Positions 1 through 6,305 of a stretch of 9,041 bases of DNA are shown here, piece by piece (within the stretch, counting starts at the first letter, position 1; each line of letters begins with the position of its first letter). Below the pieces are notes generated by a model. It did no database searches. It was not told the DNA's origin and was given only the letters and a program-made list of their open reading frames with translations. The stretch lies in NCBI GenBank assembly GCA_030038335.1, contig JASHPC010000223.1, positions 1-9,041 on the forward strand, given 5' to 3'. The stretch comes from Vulcanimicrobiota bacterium (GTDB lineage: Bacteria; Vulcanimicrobiota; Vulcanimicrobiia; Vulcanimicrobiales; Vulcanimicrobiaceae). A program made the position numbers and the translations under genes.

Positions 1-952
1 CCTGTATGTAGTGTCCCGATCCGTGTACGACGACGTTCGATCCGCGCGTCGACAGTGCTGCGATCTTGTCGTGCGCGTCGTCCCAAACGCGCCACGCCGC
101 GTTGCGTTCCGCCTTCGATACGGGCAGGCTCTCGAGGGCCGTCGACGTCAGCACGACGAGCGGCATAGCGCCATACGAGCTCTGCGAGCGCTGAACTTCC
201 TCGGAGCTGATGGGGATCGCGCGCATCTCGAGCCATGCGTCTAGCGACGTGCGATAGGACGCAGCCTGGCGCTCGAGGAGATGCGCGAGCATGCAATCCG
301 ATCGTCCTCGAGCGCACATCTCGGGTACCGATGCTTGGATCGCCGAGCACCGTGCGCGCTCCGCAGCGGTATAGGTTCCCGAGCGCGCGGCTTGCACGCA
401 CTGCAGCGCCGCGGAGGTAGTCGCAACGACGTATCGCTTTGCAAACGCTGGCGCGGCCCGGAAGAACACGCGCTCTTGAAACGGAAACGACGGATCGACG
501 AGAACCATTGCGCGGACTTCACGTGGGTAGCGATTAGCAAAGAGCCGCACGTAGAGCCCCGCGATCGAGTGTCCGACGAGCACGTACGGAGGCGCGATTC
601 CTGCATTGTGCAAGAGCGCATGAAGGTCTGATACGACCGCCGCGGCATCACGCGGGGCTGCAGCGACGTCGCTGAATCCCATTCCGGCGCGATCGTACGA
701 ACAGACGCGCGTCGTGCGCGACAGCGTCGGCTGGACGTAGCGCCACGTAAAGGTCGTATCTCCCAGTCCGGCATCCATGACGACAGTCGGCGAACCGTGT
801 CCGGTGCAGTAGAGATTCAACGTGCGCCCGCCGACGTCGACGAGACGCTGTGCGTGCAGATACGGAGCTGGATCGAACGCCGATGAGGCACGCGCGAGAG
901 CGTAGACGCTCGCGAGTGCGAGCACGGAGATGAGTGCGGCTCGAGCGCGCAT
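1..952 (-). CDS. Exported alpha/beta hydrolase, 3' end outside window
   Basis: The minus-strand frame stays open for 317 codons from the ATG at 952 to the window edge, so the C-terminus is missing. Residues 1-25 look like a signal peptide: Arg2 and Arg4, a hydrophobic core, and an ASSA site before Phe26, so the enzyme is probably exported. The fold is recognisable: an oxyanion-side strand (VVMDAG, 57-62), the SYDRAGMGFS turn (85-94), and the nucleophile elbow GHSIAG with Ser129. VLVDP with Asp153 follows strand 6, and a late SGHYIQ carries the candidate catalytic His314. Asp153 is the best visible acid candidate. The elbow has Ala in place of the first Gly of GxSxG, followed by Gly, which the small-residue rule tolerates. 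Substrate is unknown (esterase or peptidase-like). No clear Shine-Dalgarno precedes the start. It lies 39 bases behind the exported protein gene at 992-1651 and may share its transcript. Confidence 0.85.
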   Translation of the reverse strand, partial: MRARAALISVLALASVYALARASSAFDPAPYLHAQRLVDVGGRTLNLYCTGHGSPTVVMDAGLGDTTFTWRYVQPTLSRTTRVCSYDRAGMGFSDVAAAPRDAAAVVSDLHALLHNAGIAPPYVLVGHSIAGLYVRLFANRYPREVRAMVLVDPSFPFQERVFFRAAPAFAKRYVVATTSAALQCVQAARSGTYTAAERARCSAIQASVPEMCARGRSDCMLAHLLERQAASYRTSLDAWLEMRAIPISSEEVQRSQSSYGAMPLVVLTSTALESLPVSKAERNAAWRVWDDAHDKIAALSTRGSNVVVHGSGHYIQ

Positions 953-991
953 GCGCCAGAGTGGTTCGGCGCTATGCCTTGTATTCCGCCG

Positions 992-1651
992 CTACCAGAA
1001 AAGCTGATTTGGCGAGTGGGGCTTGACCCAAACGATCAAGTCCCAGATCGTCGGCAGTTCGAAGATCGCGACGACGTCGTTCGTGCTCGGCACGCGGCCG
1101 AGTTTCACGAGCGTATCCGGCGAAGGGTTCGACAGGCTGCCGCCGTCACTCACCCAATCGTTGTTCCATATCCACTGATCGTAGTACGTCTTACCGGTGC
1201 TTGGATCGTGAAGCACGAAGTGCACGTGCCCGTTGAACTCGAACCATCGGCACGGATTGACGCCCCACACCTGCGGGCGCGGTTCGCCGTTCGGGCGCGG
1301 GACCGAAAAGTCGCCTCCCAGCAAGTTTCCGTTTACGTCGTAAAAGAGTTGACTCGGATGCGTCGGATCCGACGTCCAATGGTCGTTCGCATAGCTAATC
1401 GCGCCCGTGTCGTCGGGGTTCGTATAGCGGACGTATCCAGCCTTCATGGCGTCGCTCGCGTGCGGAAAACGCATCGTGAGATCGCGTTGCACGCCTTGCA
1501 CGAAAGCCGTTTCACTTGCCGACAGCGCGCCATTGCACGTCGCGGTTTCGTCGGCGCGCGCCGGCGCGGTAAGCGCCAGCGCTGCGACGGCGACGATCGA
1601 AAGCATCGCGTTACGGAACATGCGATGAGTTTCGATGACCGCAAAGCGCAT
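992..1651 (-). CDS. Uncharacterised small exported protein
   Basis: I do not recognise a named family. The frame encodes 219 residues and ends in TAG. The start could be the ATG at 1651, preceded by AAGAG about ten bases upstream, or the ATG at 1621, which places a charged N-region directly before the hydrophobic segment AMLSIVAVAALALTA. Either way a signal peptide ending near APARA (residues 29-33) is convincing, so the mature protein is probably extracytoplasmic. The mature part has only two cysteines (39 and 134), which could form one disulfide. It is rich in Trp, Asn, Asp and Pro, with a HxHxxxH stretch in GHVHFVLH (142-148). No transmembrane segment follows the signal. It sits 28 bases after the MocR stop and 39 bases before the exported hydrolase, all on one strand, suggesting co-expression. 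The His-rich stretch might bind metal, but that is a guess. Confidence 0.8.
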   Translation of the reverse strand: MRFAVIETHRMFRNAMLSIVAVAALALTAPARADETATCNGALSASETAFVQGVQRDLTMRFPHASDAMKAGYVRYTNPDDTGAISYANDHWTSDPTHPSQLFYDVNGNLLGGDFSVPRPNGEPRPQVWGVNPCRWFEFNGHVHFVLHDPSTGKTYYDQWIWNNDWVSDGGSLSNPSPDTLVKLGRVPSTNDVVAIFELPTIWDLIVWVKPHSPNQLFW

Positions 1652-1679
1652 CCCGCTCGACTCTTTGAATCCGTTTTTT

Positions 1680-3164
1680 CTAGACGAGCGCGAGCGAGGA
1701 GGCAGCCTTTCGGATTGCGTTCATTGCGCTGCGCACGACTCCCGGCGCATCGCGAAGATTCGCAAATGACACGAGAAGCCCCGATGCCGCAGACCCGCCG
1801 ATATAGTAACTCGACAGCGGCATTGCGGCGAGACCGCGTTCTCTCGCAACGCGCGCGGCAACGCGATCGTCGACACCGACGCGGAAGCGTGCGACGACGT
1901 AAAGCCCCGTCTCGGGAACGGTGACGTCGACGAGGTCCGAAGCGTGCATGCGAAAGGCACGCAGAGCGGCGGCGCGCCGCACTGAATAGATGGCGCGCAT
2001 TTTCACGATGTGTCGCGCGAGGTGGCCCTCGCTCATGAACGCCGCAAGCGCCGCTTGTTCGAGCAGCGCGGAGTGCCGGTCGACGTACCCGCGCACGGCC
2101 TCGACGCGCGCTCGCAGCGCCTCCGGCAACACCATGAAGCCGATGCGAAGCGCCGGCGACAGAATTTTGCTGAACGTTCCGACGTAGATCACGCGACCGC
2201 TTCTATCGAGCGAAGATAACGCCGACAGAGGATTTCCGGCGTAGCGAAACTCGCCGTCGTAGTCGTCTTCGACGATCCATGCATTCGCTGACTCGGCCCA
2301 TTCGAGGAGCGCGAGACGCCGAGACAAGCCGAGCGTCGGACCCAAGGGAAATTGGTGCGCGGGCGTCGTGTACGCAAGGCGTGCCGGGCGCTTCATCCGT
2401 GGAATGGAGGCGATATCCATTCCTTCGTCGTCGACGCGCACGGGCACGAGACGCGCGCCGGCAGCGAGAAACGCTGCTCGCGCGCCGGGATAGCCTGGTT
2501 CTTCGAAGAGCACGCGGTCCTCGCGATCGATGAGAAGACGCGCGCTGAGGTCGAGCGCCTGCTGTGCACCGGCAACAATGATAATCTGCGATGCGGTAAC
2601 GCCCATGTGTCGCGTACGAGCGAGATACTCGGCGACGTGCGCGCGCAGCGGAGCGTAGCCATTTCCGGTTCCGTATCCGAGTTCGGCAATCGACAGATGC
2701 TCTAGCTGCTGCGCGAGAACACGTCTCCAGAGCCGTCGCGGAAACTCATCGAGCGCCGGCGCACCGATGCTCGGCGCTCCCAACTCGTCGCGTCCGACCG
2801 CGAGCGCCGCATCTGCGATGCGCACGCCTCGTTTCGAGAGGTGTGGACGCCGCTGTCTTGCGCTCGGCCGCACCGTCGCCGGCGCCGACGGCACGTGCAC
2901 GGCGTTGGAGACGCGAGACCCCGATCCAACGATACGCTCGATGTAGCCTTCGGCGCTGAGCTGATCGTACGCGATGTTCACGGTATTGCGCGCGACGCCC
3001 AGATCGCCGCTGAGCCGGCGTGCCGAGGGTAGCCGCGATCCGGGGAGCAGATCGCCGTCCAAGACCGCGCGCGCAACTGCCGCGTAGATTTGCCTGCTCA
3101 GCGGCTCACCGCCCGAGCGATCGATGTGCAAGGAGAGGTCGCTCTCCCACGCCGTCTTCGCCAC
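1680..3164 (-). CDS. MocR/GabR-family PLP-dependent transcriptional regulator
   Basis: A GntR-type winged helix is fused to a fold-type I aminotransferase domain, 494 residues from the GTG at 3164. Residues 10-80 form the winged helix (PLSRQIYAAV, then PGSRLPSARRLSGDLGVARNTV). A basic, Pro-rich linker spans about 85-125, and the aminotransferase-like domain fills the rest. The PLP site is visible: EDDYDGEFRY has Asp300 (pyridine nitrogen) and Tyr302, and GTFSKILSPALRIG has the Schiff-base Lys333. The Asp-Lys spacing of 33 equals that in GabR as I recall it. Such proteins usually sense PLP or an amino compound and control a neighbouring or divergent gene. The frame stays open to a TTG at 3221, but that extension would run through the probable operator, so the GTG giving MAKTAWESDL is preferred; it has no clear Shine-Dalgarno. 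The C-terminal strand GLLVSFANL lacks the Arg that binds substrate carboxylate in true aminotransferases. Confidence 0.92.
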   Translation of the reverse strand: MAKTAWESDLSLHIDRSGGEPLSRQIYAAVARAVLDGDLLPGSRLPSARRLSGDLGVARNTVNIAYDQLSAEGYIERIVGSGSRVSNAVHVPSAPATVRPSARQRRPHLSKRGVRIADAALAVGRDELGAPSIGAPALDEFPRRLWRRVLAQQLEHLSIAELGYGTGNGYAPLRAHVAEYLARTRHMGVTASQIIIVAGAQQALDLSARLLIDREDRVLFEEPGYPGARAAFLAAGARLVPVRVDDEGMDIASIPRMKRPARLAYTTPAHQFPLGPTLGLSRRLALLEWAESANAWIVEDDYDGEFRYAGNPLSALSSLDRSGRVIYVGTFSKILSPALRIGFMVLPEALRARVEAVRGYVDRHSALLEQAALAAFMSEGHLARHIVKMRAIYSVRRAAALRAFRMHASDLVDVTVPETGLYVVARFRVGVDDRVAARVARERGLAAMPLSSYYIGGSAASGLLVSFANLRDAPGVVRSAMNAIRKAASSLALV

Positions 3165-3167
3165 GGC

Positions 3168-3201
3168 AAAATGGTACCATAGCGCAGCCGAAAATGGACC
3201 T
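3168..3201. promoter_or_regulatory. Candidate MocR operator: direct repeat plus palindrome
   Basis: Between the divergent MocR and AraC-type genes the plus strand carries AAAATGGTACC at 3168 and AAAATGGACC at 3191. These match except for one inserted T and start 23 bases apart, about two helical turns. The first copy also lies in the perfect 10-base palindrome ATGGTACCAT (3171-3180). Direct repeats near a divergent promoter are typical of MocR operators, and the optional extra base resembles what I recall for PdxR-type sites. The repeat sits 4 bases upstream of the preferred MocR start and about 35 bases before the AraC start, so it could control both genes. Function is inferred. Confidence 0.45.
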
Positions 3202-3235
3202 TGTAGGCCGCCACTTTGCAACTCACAATCGTGCT

Positions 3236-3598
3236 ATGGACGCCGGTTACGGATCTAAGTCCCGCGCACGTCTCTCACCAGGACAGCTCGATCGCATCCA
3301 ACGCTACATCGGCTCGAATATCGCCGACGACCTTTCCTTGCCGGAGCTCGCGCAGATCGCCGGCATCAGCATCTCGCATCTCACCGTGCTCTTCCGCCGT
3401 GCAACGGGAACGTCGGTGCACCAGTACGTGCTGCGGCGGCGCATTCAGCACGCGATATCGATGCTCTCGCGCGGAGCGACGAGACTCTGCGACGTCGCGC
3501 AAGAGGCGGGCTTCGCGGATCAGAGTCACCTAGCGCGCTGCGTGCGCCGCTATACTGGGATGACGCCGACCGCGCTCAGCCGCGCCTTACACGGCTAG
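3236..3598 (+). CDS. Stand-alone AraC-type DNA-binding regulator (MarA/SoxS size)
   Basis: This 120-residue protein is almost entirely an AraC-family DNA-binding domain. The first helix-turn-helix is around residues 34-56 (LSLPELAQIAGISISHLTVLF) and the second around 84-106. The family signature is in VAQEAGFADQSHLARCVRRYTGMTP. No sensor or dimerisation domain precedes it: sequence upstream in this frame is antisense to the MocR gene and looks non-coding. That size matches MarA, SoxS and Rob-DBD-type activators, usually controlled by abundance rather than a bound ligand. The ATG at 3236 is preferred. An in-frame ATG at 3194 would add 14 residues but lies inside the candidate operator repeat. 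Neither has a clear Shine-Dalgarno. It is divergent from MocR and convergent with katG, overlapping it by the four bases CTAG. A role in oxidative stress is suggested only by the katG neighbour. Confidence 0.85.
   Translation: MDAGYGSKSRARLSPGQLDRIQRYIGSNIADDLSLPELAQIAGISISHLTVLFRRATGTSVHQYVLRRRIQHAISMLSRGATRLCDVAQEAGFADQSHLARCVRRYTGMTPTALSRALHG
3595..3598. other. CTAG shared by two convergent stop codons
   Basis: The palindrome CTAG supplies TAG for the plus-strand AraC-type gene (3596-3598) and, on the minus strand, TAG for katG (3595-3597). The genes therefore overlap tail to tail by four bases, leaving no intergenic space for a terminator. Confidence 0.95.
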
Positions 3599-5814
3599 GT
3601 TGCCGCAAGCTCGAAGCGATCGAGATTCATCACCTTCTCCCACGCTGCGACGAAGTCGCGGACGAAGTGATCGTCTTCGATTGCGTACACCTCTGCGATC
3701 GCGCGGAGCTGAGAGTTCGACCCGAAGACGAGGTCGCAGTTCGTGCCCGTCCACTTCAACTCGCCCGTGCGCCGATCGCGTCCTTCGTACGTGTACACGT
3801 CGCCACCAGGCTGCCATTTCGTCGACGTGTCGAGGAGGTTGACGAAGAAATCGTTCGTCAGCGTTCCCGGCCGCTTCGTGAGGAGACCGTGCTTCGATCC
3901 TGCGGCGTTCGCGCCGAGTGCTCGCAACCCGCCGACGAGCGCCGTCATCTCAGGCGCTGTTAGCGTAAGCAGTTGCGCGCGGTCGACGAGACGCTGCTCT
4001 GGCGAGCGCGAGTGCGACGTGCCGATGTAGTTGCGGAATCCGTCGGCTCGCGGCTCGAGCACGGCGAAGGAATGCGCGTCCGTGTTCTCCTGGGTCGCAT
4101 CCGTGCGACCGGGCGTAAAGTTCACCTTCACGTCGTGGCCGGCGCTCTTTGCAGCCTGTTCGATCGCAGCGCACCCTCCGAGCACGATGACGTCGGCGAG
4201 TGAGACGCTCTTGCCTCCCGACAGCGTTGCATTGAACTCATCTCGAACTTTCTCGAGCGCCTGCAGCACCTTAGCCAGCTCTGCCGGCTGATTCACTGCC
4301 CAGTCTCGTTGCGGCGCGAGCCGGATGCGCGCACCGTTCGCGCCTCCGCGCTTATCCGTTCCGCGGAACGTCGATGCCGACGCCCACGCAGTCGTGACCA
4401 GCTCCGATACGGTGAGCCCGGATGCCAAGATGCGGCTCTTGAGTGCGGCTACGTCGCGCTCGTCGATCAACGGATGACCGACGGCAGGAACGGGATCTTG
4501 CCAGATGAGCGGTTCGGACGGGACTTCGGGGCCGAGGTAGCGCGAGATCGGACCCATGTCGCGATGCGTAAGCTTGTACCACGCCTTTGCAAAAGCATCG
4601 GCGAAGTCTTGCGGCTTCTCGTAGAAGCGCTTCGAAATCGGGCCGTAAACTGGATCTACCTTCAACGCGAGATCGGTCGTGAACATCACCGGCGCATGCT
4701 TCTTCGACGGGTCGTGCGCGTCGGGAACCGTGTTATCACCGGCGCCGTCCTTCGGCACCCACTGGTACGCGCCGGCCGGACTCTTCGTCAGCTCCCACTC
4801 GTAGTGGAATAGATTGTAGAAATACTCGCCGTTCCAGCGCGTCGGCGTCGTCGTCCAAGCTCCCTCGAGGCCGCTCGTGATCGTATCGCCGGCGTTCCCT
4901 TTGCCATAGGTGTTGCGCCAGCCGAGATTCTGCTCTTCTATTCCGGCGCCGGCCGGCGCGAATCCGACGTACTGACTCGGATCTGCCGCGCCGTGCGCTT
5001 TGCCGAACGTATGTCCTCCAGCAATGAGCGCGACCGTCTCTTCGTCGTTCATCGCCATGCGCGCGAAGGTCTCACGAATGTCGACCGCCGCGGCGAGCGG
5101 ATCGGGCTTACCGTTCGGACCCTCGGGATTCACGTAGATCAAACCCATCTGTACGGCCGCGAGCGGTTCTTCGAGATCGCGTTCGCCGGTATAGCGTTTG
5201 TCCTCGAGCCACGTCTCTTCCGGGCCCCAGTAAATATTCTCGTCTGGCTCCCATGCGTCGACGCGACCGCCGCCAAATCCAAAGGTTTTGAATCCCATCG
5301 ATTCCAGCGCGCAGTTTCCCGCGAGCACCATGAGGTCGCCCCACGAGAGTTTGCGTCCGTACTTCTGCTTGATCGGCCAAAGAAGTAGACGTGCCTTGTC
5401 GAGGTTTGCATTATCCGGCCAGCTGTTTAGCGGCGCGAAACGTTGCTCGCCTGCGCCGGCTCCGCCGCGGCCGTCGCCGATGCGATACGTGCCGGCAGCG
5501 TGCCACGCCATACGAATGATGAGCGGGCCGTAGTGTCCATAGTCGGCCGGCCACCAATCCTGTGACGTGGTCAACGCCTTGACGATGTCCGCCTTGACCT
5601 CTTTGAGGTCGAGGCTCTTGAACTCACGAGCGTAGTCGTAGTCGGCGCCCATCGGGTTTGCGAGCGCTGACGGATGGTGGAGCACCGACAGGTCCAGCAA
5701 CTCGGGAAACCAGTCGATGTTCAGACGGGGCCGCAGAGGAACGTGTTTGTGCGTCCCGTCTACCGGGCACTTGCCCTGCTGGCTATCAGAAAGCTCTACG
5801 ATCGTGTTTTCCAT
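3595..5814 (-). CDS. katG: Catalase-peroxidase KatG
   Basis: This bifunctional haem enzyme removes hydrogen peroxide by catalase activity and also acts as a peroxidase, normally in the cytoplasm. The product is 739 residues, a usual KatG length, with two peroxidase-like domains; the haem is in the N-terminal one. The distal site is RMAWHAAGTYR with Arg101, Trp104 and His105. The Trp-Tyr-Met covalent adduct needed for catalase activity can form from Trp104, Tyr227 (MGLIYVNPEG) and Met253 (FARMAMND). The proximal haem ligand is His268 in GGHTFGKAHGA. Ser314 and Trp320 (TITSGLEGAW) correspond to Mtb Ser315 and Trp321, and the mobile-Arg segment LTHRDMGP is present. The start at 5814 is chosen because GGAGAAG precedes it by five bases and it gives the family's normal N-terminus with KCPV. 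The 30 extra in-frame codons upstream would cross the regulatory gap. katG is divergent from a Fur/PerR-type gene, its likely regulator. Confidence 0.97.
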   Translation of the reverse strand: MENTIVELSDSQQGKCPVDGTHKHVPLRPRLNIDWFPELLDLSVLHHPSALANPMGADYDYAREFKSLDLKEVKADIVKALTTSQDWWPADYGHYGPLIIRMAWHAAGTYRIGDGRGGAGAGEQRFAPLNSWPDNANLDKARLLLWPIKQKYGRKLSWGDLMVLAGNCALESMGFKTFGFGGGRVDAWEPDENIYWGPEETWLEDKRYTGERDLEEPLAAVQMGLIYVNPEGPNGKPDPLAAAVDIRETFARMAMNDEETVALIAGGHTFGKAHGAADPSQYVGFAPAGAGIEEQNLGWRNTYGKGNAGDTITSGLEGAWTTTPTRWNGEYFYNLFHYEWELTKSPAGAYQWVPKDGAGDNTVPDAHDPSKKHAPVMFTTDLALKVDPVYGPISKRFYEKPQDFADAFAKAWYKLTHRDMGPISRYLGPEVPSEPLIWQDPVPAVGHPLIDERDVAALKSRILASGLTVSELVTTAWASASTFRGTDKRGGANGARIRLAPQRDWAVNQPAELAKVLQALEKVRDEFNATLSGGKSVSLADVIVLGGCAAIEQAAKSAGHDVKVNFTPGRTDATQENTDAHSFAVLEPRADGFRNYIGTSHSRSPEQRLVDRAQLLTLTAPEMTALVGGLRALGANAAGSKHGLLTKRPGTLTNDFFVNLLDTSTKWQPGGDVYTYEGRDRRTGELKWTGTNCDLVFGSNSQLRAIAEVYAIEDDHFVRDFVAAWEKVMNLDRFELAAT

Positions 5815-5819
5815 CTCTG

Positions 5820-5826
5820 CTTCTCC
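5820..5826 (-). promoter_or_regulatory. katG ribosome binding site
   Basis: On the minus strand GGAGAAG lies five bases upstream of the ATG at 5814. It is the only strong Shine-Dalgarno in the window and decides the katG start over the longer open frame. Confidence 0.8.
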
Positions 5827-5858
5827 AAATGAAAGGGACTGCGTGGCCGCAAGAGTGA

Positions 5859-5873
5859 ATATGACTCTCATAT
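5859..5873. promoter_or_regulatory. Candidate Fur/PerR-type operator (6-3-6 inverted repeat)
   Basis: ATATGA-CTC-TCATAT is a perfect inverted repeat of six-base arms with a three-base spacer. It is 15 bases long, like the 7-1-7 boxes of the Fur superfamily, and AT-rich in a GC-rich setting. It lies 45 bases upstream of the katG start and 18 upstream of the Fur/PerR-type start, so a single site could control both divergent genes. It overlaps the alternative start of the regulator at 5861, which favours the start at 5891. It does not match the classical PerR or Fur consensus closely, so assignment rests on symmetry, position and neighbours. Confidence 0.5.
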
Positions 5874-5890
5874 GCAGTATCCTGCCACCG

Positions 5891-6298
5891 ATGCCTAACG
5901 TCAATAGCCCTCGGGCGCTTCCAAAAAACTATGCGCTTATTTACCGGATCGTCGAAGAGAGCGGCATCGGCCGGCACCTCACGCCTTCGGACATCTATGC
6001 AAAAGCGCTCAAGCGCCGGCCTGGTATCGGCTTCTCGACGGTGTATCGCGGCCTCGAGCGCCTTCGCGATCTCGGCCTGATCTCCGAGCTCTACGTGCCG
6101 GGTGAAGATGCCGCGACCTACGAACCGTCCGGACCGCATCACGCCCATTTCCGTTGCACCTCGTGCGGCGAAATCTCGGATGTCTCGTATGCGATTCCTT
6201 CGCGCACGCTCAAAGAGTTGGCGCGACGTCACGGCCTCACGATCGAAAGCGAGCGCGTGACCTTCGAAGGACGCTGCGCGTCCTGCACCGCATCCTGA
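5891..6298 (+). CDS. Fur/PerR-family metalloregulator, probable regulator of katG
   Basis: This 135-residue protein has Fur-family architecture: an N-terminal winged helix with recognition helix in PGIGFSTVYRGLERL (44-58), then a C-terminal metal-binding dimerisation domain. The structural zinc site is complete, with Cys89/Cys92 (CTSC) and Cys129/Cys132 (CASC). By alignment with B. subtilis PerR, the regulatory metal ligands are His29 (HLTPSDIY), Glu78, His84, His86 and Asp97. Glu78 replaces PerR Asp85, the residue reported to set peroxide sensitivity, and Glu is the Fur-like choice. The gene is divergent from katG, the classic context of a peroxide-responsive repressor. A zinc- or iron-sensing role is also possible. 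An in-frame ATG at 5861 would add ten residues, but it overlaps the candidate operator; the start at 5891 has no clear Shine-Dalgarno. A serine hydrolase gene follows after seven bases, suggesting co-transcription. Confidence 0.9.
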   Translation: MPNVNSPRALPKNYALIYRIVEESGIGRHLTPSDIYAKALKRRPGIGFSTVYRGLERLRDLGLISELYVPGEDAATYEPSGPHHAHFRCTSCGEISDVSYAIPSRTLKELARRHGLTIESERVTFEGRCASCTAS

Positions 6299-6305
6299 AA
6301 ACCTT

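Noticed and set aside
241..774. 177-codon minus-strand open frame inside the hydrolase
   Set aside because: Its product is Arg/Ser-rich without motifs, while the overlapping frame encodes a clear alpha/beta hydrolase with the GHSIAG elbow and SGHYIQ.
1670..1682. Run of six T's as a possible terminator
   Set aside because: Genes here are on the minus strand, where the run reads as A's after the MocR stop, and I find no stable GC-rich hairpin next to it.
974..1924. 316-codon open frame on the plus strand
   Set aside because: It is antisense to the exported protein and MocR genes, is Arg-rich and low-complexity, and has no recognisable domain. It is a typical shadow frame in GC-rich DNA.
3201..3229. 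TTGTAG / CACAAT spaced 17 bases as promoter of the AraC-type gene
   Set aside because: Each hexamer matches the sigma-70 consensus poorly (about 3 and 4 of 6), so this is not above chance. It would imply a leaderless start at 3236.
3020..3235. N-terminal extension of the AraC-type protein from an ATG at 3020
   Set aside because: The extra 72 residues are antisense to the MocR winged-helix coding region, are Arg/Pro-rich and do not resemble an AraC sensor domain.
4309..4812. 167-codon plus-strand open frame inside katG
   Set aside because: It is antisense to conserved katG sequence, with an Arg-rich product and no domain.
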